From the NCBI RefSeq assembly GCF_024722015.1, contig NZ_JANQBD010000001.1:62001-126000 (forward strand): 64,000 nucleotides of DNA. Direction: 5' to 3'. Both the position numbers and the translations under genes were made by a program. The stretch comes from Paenibacillus radicis (ex Xue et al. 2023) (GTDB lineage: Bacteria > Bacillota > Bacilli > Paenibacillales > NBRC-103111). Below the pieces are notes generated by a model that was given only the letters and a program-made list of their open reading frames with translations, was not told the DNA's origin and made no database searches. Numbering within the stretch: position 1 is the stretch's first letter; every line of letters starts with the position of its first letter. Positions 45,095 through 54,355 of the stretch are shown here, piece after piece.

Positions 45095-46474
45095 TTAATT
45101 TTCCAATGATTCGGCAAGAAAATCTACAAGATGCATAGCCTTCATCCGATCCGATTGTCCTGAGCGATAGACTCCCCACTGCATTTGAAGTAAGCAACCA
45201 GGATTGGCTGTTATAATAACCTGAGCATTGGTTTCTTCCACAAGCTCCATCTTGTGGTCTAGCACTTGAGTGGACATTTGAGGCTGAGTCAAATTGTAAA
45301 TTCCGGCCGAACCGCAGCAGCGCTCGGCCCCCTGCAGTTCATTAAGGCGGACGCCCGGCACCGACTTCAGAAGGGTACGAGGCGCGCTCTGAACGCGCAT
45401 CACATTGCGCAGATGGCACGAATCCTGATACGTGACAGTCGTTGCAGGCTGCTCCCGCTTGATGGGCAGCGGACGCCCTTGCTCCGTGAGCAGCTCGGAG
45501 ATGTCCTTGACGCTGCGGGCGAAGCCGTGCGCAGCATCGGAGCATGACGCATCGGCGTGCAGCAGATGGTCATATTCCTTCAGGCTCGCGCCGCAGCCGC
45601 CGGCGTTGCTCGCAATGCTGTCGACGCCGGCATCGGCGAAGGCGTCGATGTTCACGCGGGCGAGGCGGCGTGCCGCGTCCGTCTCGCCCGCGTGGGCGTG
45701 CAGCGCTCCGCAGCAGGTTTGCGAGGTCGGAATAGCGACCTCGAAGCCGGCCCTGCGGAGCAGTTGGATTGTGTTCACGTTAGTCGACGTGAACAGCACA
45801 TCCATGATGCAGCCGCGGAACAGGCCGATGCGTGCCAGCTTGTCGCCGACAGGCGGAATCACGAGCACGCGCTGGCCGCTTGGCGTTGTTTCCCAAGCCG
45901 CCGGGAGACCCAGCTTCTCCCAAGCGCGGACAACGCCATCGGAGGAAGCCTGCGGCAGGATCGCCTCCATCTGCCGCATATGCTCGGGAAACATGCGCAT
46001 CACGCCGCTTTTATGCGTCAGCTGCTGCATACCCGAGCGCTGGTACAGCTTGAGCAAGCCACCAACCATACGCATGCGGCCATGATGCGGGAACAGCCGC
46101 TCCATGAATAAGGAGCGAATCGCCTTTACATGCCAAGGAAACTCCGTTTCCGAGGTGATCGATTCCCTCGCCTGCTCAATGAGCTGGCCATATTTCACAT
46201 CGGATGGGCAGGCAGGCTCACAGGCACGGCAGCCCAGACATAAATCCATCTGCTCCTTAAATTGCTGGTCAGGTGCCATAACACCGTCAGCGACGGCTTT
46301 CATTAACGCAATGCGCCCTCGCGGGGAGGCTGCCTCCAGTCCTGTCTCATTGAACGTAGGACAGGCCGTTTGACAGAAGCCGCAGCGCATACAGTTAGTT
46401 AATTGGTCAGAATCAAGCGTAAGCTTCAGCTTTTCTGCCAGCCTTGATTGTTCGATCGCCATAACTAAAGTCAC
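45095..46474 (-). CDS. glcF: Glycolate/lactate oxidase iron-sulfur subunit
   Basis: Electron-transfer subunit of a GlcDF-type oxidase, 459 residues. Two 4Fe-4S motifs lie near the N-terminus (CMRCGFCQTACP and CLGCRACEPACP), followed by two CCG domains (TCCGALHAHAGE and CCGSAGIYN). It would take electrons from the FAD subunit GlcD. The start is GTG at 46472-46474, overlapping the glcD stop as GTGA; an ATG at 46462 is in frame. The central part (about 45540-45720) has roughly 70 percent GC by hand count, well above its neighbours. Confidence 0.92.
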   Translation of the reverse strand: MTLVMAIEQSRLAEKLKLTLDSDQLTNCMRCGFCQTACPTFNETGLEAASPRGRIALMKAVADGVMAPDQQFKEQMDLCLGCRACEPACPSDVKYGQLIEQARESITSETEFPWHVKAIRSLFMERLFPHHGRMRMVGGLLKLYQRSGMQQLTHKSGVMRMFPEHMRQMEAILPQASSDGVVRAWEKLGLPAAWETTPSGQRVLVIPPVGDKLARIGLFRGCIMDVLFTSTNVNTIQLLRRAGFEVAIPTSQTCCGALHAHAGETDAARRLARVNIDAFADAGVDSIASNAGGCGASLKEYDHLLHADASCSDAAHGFARSVKDISELLTEQGRPLPIKREQPATTVTYQDSCHLRNVMRVQSAPRTLLKSVPGVRLNELQGAERCCGSAGIYNLTQPQMSTQVLDHKMELVEETNAQVIITANPGCLLQMQWGVYRSGQSDRMKAMHLVDFLAESLEN

Positions 46475-47982
46475 TGCCCTTCCCGCGAAGCTTTTTTATC
46501 ATCCAGTTGCTGTTGTTGTTGCTGCTGTTGTTGCTGCTCAGGTGCCTGTGTATTGCTGTTCGAGCCTCCATGAGGCCTATTTAATACTACCCGTTTTCGC
46601 GTTTCTGCAAACATCTTCCCAGGGTTCATAATGTTGTCCGGATCGAATGCCAGCTTCAAGCGCTTCATAATATCAATGCCGGAAGCCCCGACCTTCCATT
46701 CGAGATACGGCGCTTTAACCAAACCGACACCGTGCTCTCCGGTTATCGTGCCTCCCAGGCTCAGTGCAACCTCGAATATTTCATCAAAAGCTTGCTCGAC
46801 CCTGTGCAGCTCCTCCGGGTTCCTAGCATCAGTCATTGCCGTTGGATGCAGGTTGCCGTCGCCGGCATGTCCGAAGGTGCAAATCTGAACATCGAATTTA
46901 GCCGCTACTCGTTGAACCTCCTGGACCATCTCGGCTAGCTTTGATCTAGGCACAGTGGCATCCTCAAGAATGGTCGTAGGCCGCAGTCTCGACAAGGCAG
47001 CCAATGCGCTGCGCCTTGCCTCCATAACTTTCGCGCCTTCCTCTGGCGTAGCTGCCACCTTTACTTCAATTGCCCCCTCACGGCGGCAAATTTCCTCAAT
47101 AAGCAGCAAATCCCGCTCCACGATTGTCTCATCACCATCCTGCTCAATGGCTAATACAGCTTCTGCATCAACAGGCAGACCGATTCTCGCAAAATCCTCA
47201 ACCACACGAATCGTAGCTTTATCCATAAACTCAAGCGTGCACGGCGTAATCCGATTAGCAATAATTTGCGATACAGAGCGTGCAGCCGCAGAAAGATCGC
47301 TATAAATAGCAAGCATCGACCTGCGAAATACAGGCTTAGGCACCAGCTTAACCGTTGCCTCTGTCAATATTGCCAATGTCCCCCCGGAGCCTACAAGCAA
47401 TTTGGTCAAATCATACCCGGCTACATCCTTTACAAGCTTCCCACCGGTTCTGAGAATGTCTCCATTAGCAAGCACCGCTTCAAGGCCAATCACGTAATCC
47501 TTCGTCGTTCCGTACTTAAGCCCACGAAGTCCGCCCGCTCCAAGCGCAATGTTCCCACCCATCGTGCATATAATCATGCTGCCAGGATCCGGCGGATAAA
47601 AGAGCCCTGTTTGCTCCACTGCCGTATGGAATTGCTTAGTATTCAGCCCCGTCTGAAATGTCGCGGTTAAGTTATCTTGATCGATTTCCAGCAGACGATT
47701 CATCCGTGTCATTACAATAACGAGTCCGCCCAGCACGGGAACGACACCCGCACAAAGATTACTGCCGGCCCCACGTCCTATCACCGGGATTTTGTACTCA
47801 GCGCATATCTTCATAATACCGGACACTTCCTCAGTCGAAGCAGGAAACACAACCCCCTCCGGCATCGATTGATACAACGGCGTAGCGTCATAGCTATAGG
47901 AAACCAAAGTTTCCGTATCATCCTTAAACCATTTATCGCCGACAATCGCTTGCATACGTTCACGAACATTTTGTGGAAGCAC
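46471..47982 (-). CDS. glcD: Glycolate/D-lactate oxidase FAD subunit
   Basis: FAD-linked 2-hydroxy-acid oxidase of 503 residues. The PCMH-type FAD domain (about 35-215) has VIGRGAGSNLCAGVVP and GGNIALGAGGLRGLKYG; the C-terminal FAD-oxidase domain has FGHAGDGNLHP and GGTITGEHGVGLVKAPYL. The family takes glycolate or D-lactate; which is used here cannot be told. The start is GTG at 47980-47982, nine bases after AAAGGGGA. The C-terminus has a run of ten Gln, encoded by a CAA/CAG tract, not typical of the family. It is divergent from a GntR regulator. Confidence 0.93.
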   Translation of the reverse strand: MLPQNVRERMQAIVGDKWFKDDTETLVSYSYDATPLYQSMPEGVVFPASTEEVSGIMKICAEYKIPVIGRGAGSNLCAGVVPVLGGLVIVMTRMNRLLEIDQDNLTATFQTGLNTKQFHTAVEQTGLFYPPDPGSMIICTMGGNIALGAGGLRGLKYGTTKDYVIGLEAVLANGDILRTGGKLVKDVAGYDLTKLLVGSGGTLAILTEATVKLVPKPVFRRSMLAIYSDLSAAARSVSQIIANRITPCTLEFMDKATIRVVEDFARIGLPVDAEAVLAIEQDGDETIVERDLLLIEEICRREGAIEVKVAATPEEGAKVMEARRSALAALSRLRPTTILEDATVPRSKLAEMVQEVQRVAAKFDVQICTFGHAGDGNLHPTAMTDARNPEELHRVEQAFDEIFEVALSLGGTITGEHGVGLVKAPYLEWKVGASGIDIMKRLKLAFDPDNIMNPGKMFAETRKRVVLNRPHGGSNSNTQAPEQQQQQQQQQQLDDKKASREGQ

Positions 47983-48045
47983 TTGGGATTATCCCCTTTC
48001 ATAAGTTCCGAATTGTAAATGATAACCGATTCAGCTATAATTTAG

Positions 48046-48064
48046 ATCAGGTCATCTGATGACT
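48046..48064. promoter_or_regulatory. Palindromic operator between glcD and the GntR gene
   Basis: GTCATCTGATGAC (48051-48063) is a perfect palindrome around a central T, overlapping ATCAG-GTCAT-CTGAT (48046-48060). It lies in the 149-base divergent promoter region. FadR-type regulators bind sites of this kind, so it is the probable target of the adjacent regulator. Confidence 0.6.
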
Positions 48065-48131
48065 TTATTATAAAAGTGTATTTTGCTATCTGTCAATCCA
48101 TAACATAATACTGCTGAAGGAAGTGATTGAT

Positions 48132-48827
48132 GTGATAATTCGAAAAGCCTATGAAATTGCTGCTGAGGCGATTCTTGAACGAATTCAACAAAACGAGTGG
48201 CCGATAGGGACACGGCTCCCCTCAGTTGAACAGCTGGCTGTTTTATTAAATGTAGGCAGGTCGACGATCCGCGAGGCACTAACGTCATTAAAAGCTCATG
48301 GTTGGGTCGACGTGAGACATGGCGGCGGTACCTTTGTATTAAAAGACAAGCAGCCTGAGCTGCTATGGCAAGCGCCTGAAATTTCGGATATCCAACAGCT
48401 TCGCGCGTGGCTTGAATTAAGATTTATGCTGGAAACTGAAAGTGCCGGCTTGGCAGCAATCCGCAGAAACGAATCCGACCTGCAAGAGCTGTACCATATT
48501 ATCAATGAAATGATCACGTTGCAGGATGAGGATTTATTGGAAAAGTCCGATATCCGTTTTCACATAGCTGTAGCTACAGCCGCTCAGAATCATCTGCTTG
48601 TGAGTACACTCCAGTCCTTATTCCAATCGATGGGATCTGTAATGCGCGAGAGCCGCAGGCTGTGGTTGTTTGCCGAGCAAACCGAGGCTGCCCGTTTGTC
48701 TGAGGAACACCGGCAAATTGTCGATGCTATCCAAGCTGGCGACTCTGGTTTAGCCAAAGAACGAATGGCCTCTCATCTTCATAAAGTCGAACAGGTGCTG
48801 CACAAGCTGCAGGCAGTCCAGCAATAA
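48132..48827 (+). CDS. GntR/FadR family transcriptional regulator
   Basis: A 231-residue regulator with a winged helix-turn-helix (about residues 8-70; GTRLPSVEQLAVLLNVGRST and IREALTSLKAHGW) and an FCD effector domain (about 85-225) with DIRFHIAVATAAQN and the metal-binding His pattern (EEHRQIVDAI). FCD proteins sense carboxylates such as lactate or glycolate. A GTG at 48132 is chosen, ten bases after AAGGA. Divergent from glcDF, so it very probably controls that pair. Confidence 0.9.
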   Translation: MIIRKAYEIAAEAILERIQQNEWPIGTRLPSVEQLAVLLNVGRSTIREALTSLKAHGWVDVRHGGGTFVLKDKQPELLWQAPEISDIQQLRAWLELRFMLETESAGLAAIRRNESDLQELYHIINEMITLQDEDLLEKSDIRFHIAVATAAQNHLLVSTLQSLFQSMGSVMRESRRLWLFAEQTEAARLSEEHRQIVDAIQAGDSGLAKERMASHLHKVEQVLHKLQAVQQ

Positions 48828-48844
48828 TTTTATTCTCACAACAA

Positions 48845-48892
48845 AAATAGACCGGCAGCAGCCTGAAGCAGGCCGCACCAGTCTATTCACTT
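48845..48892 (+). terminator. Terminator of the GntR gene
   Basis: Stem AATAGAC with GTCTATT enclosing GCCTG-AAG-CAGGC, then TCACTTTTAAAA. It may serve both converging genes. Confidence 0.6.
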
Positions 48893-48911
48893 TTAAAATT
48901 CCGCATGTTCA

Positions 48912-49391
48912 TTAAGTCTTCTCAAGCATTTTAACGAAACGATAGCCCGTTATCTCATATCCCAGCTCTTGATAAAAAAGATGAGCCTCTTCCTTACGTC
49001 CGAAGCCGCTTATTAGGTAGGTTCCGTTGCAGCCCAGCTCCAGCGCTAATTGCTCAGCGAACTTCATCAAGCTTCTCCCAATTCCCGATCGCTTGGACAA
49101 GGCATCCACCACAATGATGCAAATTTCTCCATAACGGCTAACCTCGCGGATATTTTCACGCACACGAAAAACCAATGTTCCCAGAACAAGTCCTTCTTGT
49201 TCATAAATATAGATCGTGTCACTGTCGCTTTGTTCCGTCATCCTCAGTCGATCCTTCATCTCATCATAGGAAATGCCCTCTCCGCCTAGTTGAAGCATGA
49301 GCTTGCACAGCATGGGAATATCCTCGTCAACCGCCTTGCGGATGTATGGCCCCTCATCTGTAGCCCTGCTTATAGCGCTGTATTCTTCCAT
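48912..49391 (-). CDS. GNAT family N-acetyltransferase
   Basis: A 159-residue GNAT fold protein. The acetyl-CoA loop appears as VVDALSKRSGIGRSLM (R-x-x-G-I-G) and the family pattern continues with AHLFYQELGYEITGYRF. It would acetylate a small molecule or protein amine; the target is unknown. GGGAGG stands nine bases before the ATG. It begins 34 bases after the phosphoesterase stop, so the two are likely co-transcribed. Confidence 0.85.
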   Translation of the reverse strand: MEEYSAISRATDEGPYIRKAVDEDIPMLCKLMLQLGGEGISYDEMKDRLRMTEQSDSDTIYIYEQEGLVLGTLVFRVRENIREVSRYGEICIIVVDALSKRSGIGRSLMKFAEQLALELGCNGTYLISGFGRKEEAHLFYQELGYEITGYRFVKMLEKT

Positions 49392-49425
49392 GTGTGCCCG
49401 CCTCCCGGTATGTATTAACCATTAT

Positions 49426-50373
49426 CTACCCGTTGGTTGCTTGAAGCTCCGGTGAATGCTCCGGCTGGTTATCGATCCGGCTTCCATCCTCCAATCGAAT
49501 CCAGGTATCAAACCCGGCTTGACCTTGATTTAATCGGATGACACGCGCTCCCCTTTGCATCGTTTCTTTCCCGTAGGTGTTGAACCCGGTCGCTCTTCCG
49601 TAGCACAGCCTGATCCCATGCCACTGTCCGTGATAATCGTTGATATGATCGTGACCCGTAAATGTCCCCATCACATTCCCTTTTTCCAGCATCGCCGTAA
49701 AAAATCCCGAATTCACCTTCGGGCATCCAACTCCTTCTTCTTTCACGCCAAAGCAGGTTTCCTTATTCCACATCTCTTCGTATTCAGGTACAGGGATATG
49801 AAAAAATGCAAGCGATGGGACAGGTTGTCCTCCATTCCACTGTGCGAAAGCATCCGCTTGCCTCGCAAACCATTCGATTTGATCACGATGAATCCAATCA
49901 TAGCCCTTAAGTAGCGGTGCGGCATAATCGCCTGAATCAAGAGCATATAAAATAACCTCCGGCTTGCCTTCACCATTCAAGATCGGGATCGTATAATTTC
50001 CAATTCCATGCAATTCCTCAGGACCAGCTTCCGATAAGCAGGTAGAATGCTCGAGCTGTACCTGCAACAGCTCCGATTTCGTTGTTCCATACTCGGCATC
50101 ATGATTGCCAAATACAGCAGCCCATGGAAGCCGTCTTCCGCTTACAATCGAGACAGCATCATGAAAGGATTGCTTGGGATTACGGCAATGCTCGCTTTCA
50201 ATCGTATCCCCGGTAAAAAATACCAGGTCGGGCTGCTCCAAATCCAGTACCGTCTGCATTAACTTAGCCGTCCTTTGATCAGGTTCCTCCCCATTTTTCC
50301 AATGCAGATCCGTAAATTGCACGATTGTAAATGTTCCTTCCGGACGAAAGTTCAGCGAAGTGCCTGGTCTCAT
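49426..50373 (-). CDS. Calcineurin-like metallophosphoesterase
   Basis: A 315-residue binuclear-metal phosphoesterase. Motifs in order: TIVQFTDLHW (D-x-H), VFFTGDTIES (G-D), FGNHDAEYG (G-N-H-D), FFHIPVPEY and FTGHDHINDY (G-H-x-H variant, here GHDH). No signal peptide, so cytosolic by sequence. The ATG at 50371-50373 follows GGGGGAG; the longer frame to 50400 is less likely. Members of this type are close to PA/Dcr2 phosphatases; substrate unknown. Confidence 0.88.
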   Translation of the reverse strand: MRPGTSLNFRPEGTFTIVQFTDLHWKNGEEPDQRTAKLMQTVLDLEQPDLVFFTGDTIESEHCRNPKQSFHDAVSIVSGRRLPWAAVFGNHDAEYGTTKSELLQVQLEHSTCLSEAGPEELHGIGNYTIPILNGEGKPEVILYALDSGDYAAPLLKGYDWIHRDQIEWFARQADAFAQWNGGQPVPSLAFFHIPVPEYEEMWNKETCFGVKEEGVGCPKVNSGFFTAMLEKGNVMGTFTGHDHINDYHGQWHGIRLCYGRATGFNTYGKETMQRGARVIRLNQGQAGFDTWIRLEDGSRIDNQPEHSPELQATNG

Positions 50374-50499
50374 TGAAACTCCCCCTTTTTTCCAATTCAT
50401 GCTTTTAATTTACCAGATGATTGTGCACTGTAGCTAATACAATTTTATCGTGCACTCATAAGTAAAACTGATGAGAAATTTGAGAGATAGCCCACGGCA

Positions 50500-50548
50500 A
50501 TAAAAATCCCCCGATCGCCCCTTTTTACAGGTACGGTCGAGGGAATAA
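50500..50548 (-). terminator. Terminator of the zinc-ribbon gene
   Basis: Imperfect stem of CCCTCGACCG with CGATCGGGGG, then ATTTTTATTG on the minus strand. Confidence 0.6.
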
Positions 50549-50557
50549 AATGAGAGG

Positions 50558-50770
50558 CTAGTTAGTATAATCATCGATGATGTTGCAGCCTTGCATGAAA
50601 CGAACCGGCTTGCCAGGCGGCTGAAGCGGTGATAACGGATAAAACGTGTTGCCTTCGCATTCATCGCAGGTGCTTTTATGACACTCCGACTGTTCCTCCA
50701 GCAGAGTACCGCACTGCGTACATCGTTTTGAAGCATACAATTCAAAAGGATTCATCGGTTCAACGGCCAA
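50558..50770 (-). CDS. Small zinc-ribbon-like protein
   Basis: A 70-residue protein with two Cys pairs, CTQCG (Cys17, Cys20) and CDEC (Cys35, Cys38), plus an extra Cys30 in ECHK. Such spacing is typical of a zinc ribbon. The start is TTG at 50768-50770, nine bases after AAAGGAG, which makes the site decide the start; an ATG five codons later lacks one. Single-gene unit ended by a terminator. Function unknown. Confidence 0.7.
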   Translation of the reverse strand: MAVEPMNPFELYASKRCTQCGTLLEEQSECHKSTCDECEGNTFYPLSPLQPPGKPVRFMQGCNIIDDYTN

Positions 50771-50908
50771 CGTTCAACACTCCTTTAGTAGTATGATCTG
50801 TTACAATAACAGTTTTGATAATTATGCTTTTATTATATAACAGTTTTTCGATAAATGCGAGCGCTACCAATAAATTTTTCCAATTATTCATTGAGTTGTA
50901 TTCCATAC

Positions 50909-50933
50909 AAAAAAACCTAGCTGAAAGCCAGGT
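50909..50933 (-). terminator. Terminator of the multi-PAS kinase gene
   Basis: Stem ACCTAGCT (50915-50922) with AGCCAGGT (50926-50933), one mismatch, loop GAA, then seven T on the minus strand. Confidence 0.8.
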
Positions 50934-50991
50934 CCTTATCTAAATCCCGTATCTTTATGTATGGAGAATGAAGCGATTCACTCCTAGGGCA

Positions 50992-53559
50992 TTACCCAAA
51001 TTGTTTGACATTTGGTAATACAATCATAATCTTAGTACCCTTATTCAGCTCACTTTCAATCTGCATAGTTCCTTTGTGAGCTTCAATAATTTTTTGGCAT
51101 ACCATAATCCCGAGACCTGTTCCGGTTTCCTTTGTCGTAAAAAAAGGTTCCCCAAGCCTGGAAAGTATTTCTTGCGGAATCCCGGTACCATAATCGATGA
51201 ATTGAATATCTATACTCTCTTCCGTGCATGACATCAGAATGTCTATGTTTCCCCCATTAGGCATCGCTTCTATAGCATTTTTTAGAATATTTATAAACAC
51301 TTGCTTCAGTTGATCTTGATTGCATATACAAGTGACATTTTCTATGAGATTATACTTGATCTCTACCTTATTCATAATTGCTTGCATTTCCATGAATTGG
51401 ATTACGTCATCGATAATTTTATACAGATCATGCTGTTGAAGCTCTACGTTTTGCGGTTTGGCGATGACCATAAACTCACTGACGATTTGGTTAATTCGCT
51501 CCAGTTCCACCTGCATGAGATCGATGTAGGCGTCATTTCTTTTTCCTGCTTTGAGCAGCTGGGTAAACCCTTTTAAGGTGGTAAGAGGATTTCTGATTTC
51601 ATGGGCTACACCTGCGGCTAATTGTCCAACAATTGAAAGCTTTTCAGAGCGAATAATCATTTCTTCGGTCCGCTTTCGTTCGGTAATGTCTCTGAATACA
51701 GATTGAATTAACGGCACACTCAAATGCTTGTATACATAAATGGAGCTTCCTTCAGTCTCGACGACTTCATTATTTAAAGTAATTAGCTTAGCTTCAACCA
51801 AGCTCAACTGAGAGTCGGTTTCCTTTACAAGCCGCATTCTTTCTCTAAAATCATCAAGATAATCCGGATGGAAGAAGCTTAACAAAGACTTTCCAATCAA
51901 CTCCTCACGACTTTCAGCACCTAAGAGCCTAACTGCTGCATCATTAGCATAAACGATCATTTCTCCATCGTGCGCAACTGTCGGTTCGGGAGATAGTTTC
52001 AATAGCATTTGATATCTGCGGTCACTTTCACGAAGTGTTTCCTCTGCTATTTTACGGTCTCTAATATCGTGGCACAGAAATTGCACCGCTTTTTTATCGG
52101 AATACATAATCGTTACGCCCCGGGCTTCAATATCGAGGAAGCTGCCATCACGCCGAACCATCCTTAGTTCAATCGTATTAGAGGGACTGTTCTCTGTAAT
52201 CAAATGCTTTATTAACTTGCAAAAAGAATCTATCGAGTCTGAATGAACAAATTGCTCGACTGATTTTCCTATAAGTTCGTTAGCTTCGGTAGCAGCAAGC
52301 AGGTTAACTGCGGCTCCATTTACGAACAAGATGCTGCAGTCCTCGCCATAAACTATAATTGGAGCGGGAGACAGCTCAACCAATTGTCTGAAACGTTCCT
52401 CGCTTTCTTGCAATGCTATCTCCGTTTGTTTCCTCTCTGTTAAATCCACACATGAACCGATAATTTCTACTACAACACCATCCTGAATAATCGGCCTTAA
52501 TGAACTAATATAAGTAATCCCATTGAAGCATGCCTCACAGTTCACATTTTCCATTTCATTGATCGCACACTCGTAGTGGGCTATTAAATTTTCTGAGCCT
52601 CTGCCAATTATGTCCCATAACTGCTTACCAATAAGCTCTTCAGGACTTAATCCAAATCTATACAGTAGTTCTCCATCGCATAAGGTTAATATGTATTGAT
52701 CATTTATTTTTTTATATTTAAAAATGAGTCCTTGCTGCTCTCGGATAGCCGTTGCCAGTTCTTCCTGTGCCAGGCGCAAATTTTGTTCTATCATCTTGCT
52801 TTGTGTAATATCTCTCTCTACTCCAACAAAACCGATAATGTTTCCAGTCGAATCCTTTAATGCGGATACCGTCACACTTACAGGAAAAATGCTCCCGTCT
52901 TTTCTGAGCTTGTAGGTTTCGTAGTCGCAAACCATTTTCCCGCTAGAAACTTCATGATGTATTTGCTTAGCTTCCTCCAACAAAAAGTCCGGCACCATAG
53001 GCAAAGCCTTGCCAATGACCTCTTCTGGCTTCCAACCGTGCAATCTCTCGAATGCCTCATTAATCTGAATTACGAGTCCTTGTCTGTCAACAATAACAAT
53101 CCCGTCGGTAGTATTTTCAACAAAGGAATGGAGAAGATGCTTGACTGATCTCAGTTCTTCTTCTGTTCTGGTTTGAGCGACAGCTTCCTTAAACATCATA
53201 AGCTGCGCGGGCTCCCCATGAAAAATCGTAGGCAATCGTGACGCTTCCACCTCAACGATAACCTGTTTATTTTGAATGAGTGAACGTTCTACTGCATAGA
53301 AAGGCATATCTGCTATTTTTTGTTCAGCAAATAGTTCAGAAATGAATTTTCCTGTATATTCCTCCGGACTGAAGCCTTCCATCATACGGACGAAAGCAGC
53401 ATTCACATATAACACAATACTTCCATCATGGACCATAGTCGGCACGGCAGAGCCATCCAAAAGATTGCGGTTACATAACTCATAACCCGAGAGCATTTTA
53501 TTTTTTCTTAATGCCTCCCTAACTTTTGGCAAGTTAATTCCTTTTCCTTTGATCCTCAT
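50992..53559 (-). CDS. Multi-PAS sensor histidine kinase, sporulation-kinase type
   Basis: An 855-residue soluble kinase. Five PAS/PAC units follow one another (roughly 25-125, 140-255, 265-385, 390-505 and 510-630; recurrent motifs such as IVLYVNAAFVRM and VIGKALP). Then come HisKA (about 640-705, H-box AAGVAHEIRNPLTTLKGF) and HATPase_c (about 745-850; QVFINILKNAIEAM, FIDYGTGIP, GTGLGIMV). No membrane segment. The architecture resembles the KinA/KinE kinases that start the Spo0 phosphorelay. No response regulator adjoins it, as for those orphan kinases. The ATG follows AGGTGA by nine bases. Confidence 0.92.
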   Translation of the reverse strand: MRIKGKGINLPKVREALRKNKMLSGYELCNRNLLDGSAVPTMVHDGSIVLYVNAAFVRMMEGFSPEEYTGKFISELFAEQKIADMPFYAVERSLIQNKQVIVEVEASRLPTIFHGEPAQLMMFKEAVAQTRTEEELRSVKHLLHSFVENTTDGIVIVDRQGLVIQINEAFERLHGWKPEEVIGKALPMVPDFLLEEAKQIHHEVSSGKMVCDYETYKLRKDGSIFPVSVTVSALKDSTGNIIGFVGVERDITQSKMIEQNLRLAQEELATAIREQQGLIFKYKKINDQYILTLCDGELLYRFGLSPEELIGKQLWDIIGRGSENLIAHYECAINEMENVNCEACFNGITYISSLRPIIQDGVVVEIIGSCVDLTERKQTEIALQESEERFRQLVELSPAPIIVYGEDCSILFVNGAAVNLLAATEANELIGKSVEQFVHSDSIDSFCKLIKHLITENSPSNTIELRMVRRDGSFLDIEARGVTIMYSDKKAVQFLCHDIRDRKIAEETLRESDRRYQMLLKLSPEPTVAHDGEMIVYANDAAVRLLGAESREELIGKSLLSFFHPDYLDDFRERMRLVKETDSQLSLVEAKLITLNNEVVETEGSSIYVYKHLSVPLIQSVFRDITERKRTEEMIIRSEKLSIVGQLAAGVAHEIRNPLTTLKGFTQLLKAGKRNDAYIDLMQVELERINQIVSEFMVIAKPQNVELQQHDLYKIIDDVIQFMEMQAIMNKVEIKYNLIENVTCICNQDQLKQVFINILKNAIEAMPNGGNIDILMSCTEESIDIQFIDYGTGIPQEILSRLGEPFFTTKETGTGLGIMVCQKIIEAHKGTMQIESELNKGTKIMIVLPNVKQFG

Positions 53560-53665
53560 ATAAGTCTATCACCTATACAGTATAGTTTTTTTTATATTTT
53601 CTTTACTATACTACAATGAATACCAGATATTCATTATGTTTTTTTCCAAACTTCAGCAAACGCCA

Positions 53666-54355
53666 TTAGAAAAACAACTCCTTAATGATAACTAATATCA
53701 CTAAATGGGCCGGATAAAATGACAACCACAACCAACGTGGAACTGAAATCCTCATATCCAGCTTCGTTCCAAGCGTTAACCAAGCGGTAGATATGAGGCT
53801 GAAATGCTGATACAACACTCCTTCACTCCACCAGTAATATATATTTAGTAAGAAATGGAGGGGTATGGACAAATTCGCAGAAACATAACGGTATATAAAA
53901 ATGAGCAATAGAGCATAAATGCCATAATCGGCCGGAATCCAAATCAGCGTTGCTGCCGAAGCGCATAGAACTAATGTTTTCCCTATTTTATAAGAAATTC
54001 GATCAAGCAAATATAATGTCAAAATACAAACGAAAAAGGTCCCAATGACATTGATCTTCCATACATTAAAAGCCATAATAAACGGGATTTCCGATAGAAG
54101 GGCCAGCAGCCCTAATCGACGGATATAACCTTTAACATCCCCAGAATGCAGATATCCTTGAACAATTCCAAAGGCATAGAGCGGGAATGATATTCTGCCG
54201 ATAACACGCAATCCCCACTGCTCCGGAAAAAATACAAACCCTATATGGTCAATTAGCATCGTCAGCATCGCCACAATTTGTAGAAGCTCCCGCTGCATGC
54301 CTAACGGCTTGATGTTTAGTAAGGGTCTCTCCCATCCATTTGCATTTGTAGTCAC
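53666..54355 (-). CDS. TraX family membrane protein
   Basis: A 229-residue protein with about seven hydrophobic segments, recognised as TraX-like by ELLQIVAMLTMLIDHIGFVFFP and IGRISFPLYAFGIVQGY. TraX acetylates pilin in the F plasmid, but chromosomal relatives in Bacillota have no known role. The start is GTG at 54353-54355, eight bases after AGAGGAG and overlapping the upstream stop as GTGA, so the two genes are coupled. No conjugation genes are present. Confidence 0.85.
   Translation of the reverse strand: MTTNANGWERPLLNIKPLGMQRELLQIVAMLTMLIDHIGFVFFPEQWGLRVIGRISFPLYAFGIVQGYLHSGDVKGYIRRLGLLALLSEIPFIMAFNVWKINVIGTFFVCILTLYLLDRISYKIGKTLVLCASAATLIWIPADYGIYALLLIFIYRYVSANLSIPLHFLLNIYYWWSEGVLYQHFSLISTAWLTLGTKLDMRISVPRWLWLSFYPAHLVILVIIKELFF

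Noticed and set aside
45432..46111. Long plus-strand frames opposite glcF
   Set aside because: They arise from the high GC content of this segment; glcF on the minus strand has all its iron-sulfur motifs.
50434..50745. Minus-strand frame of 103 codons overlapping the zinc-ribbon gene
   Set aside because: It shares DNA with the better supported zinc-ribbon frame, which has paired cysteines and a good ribosome binding site.
53666..54355. TraX-like gene as a sign of a conjugative element
   Set aside because: No relaxase, type IV secretion or integrase gene is nearby; chromosomal TraX-like genes are common in Bacillota.
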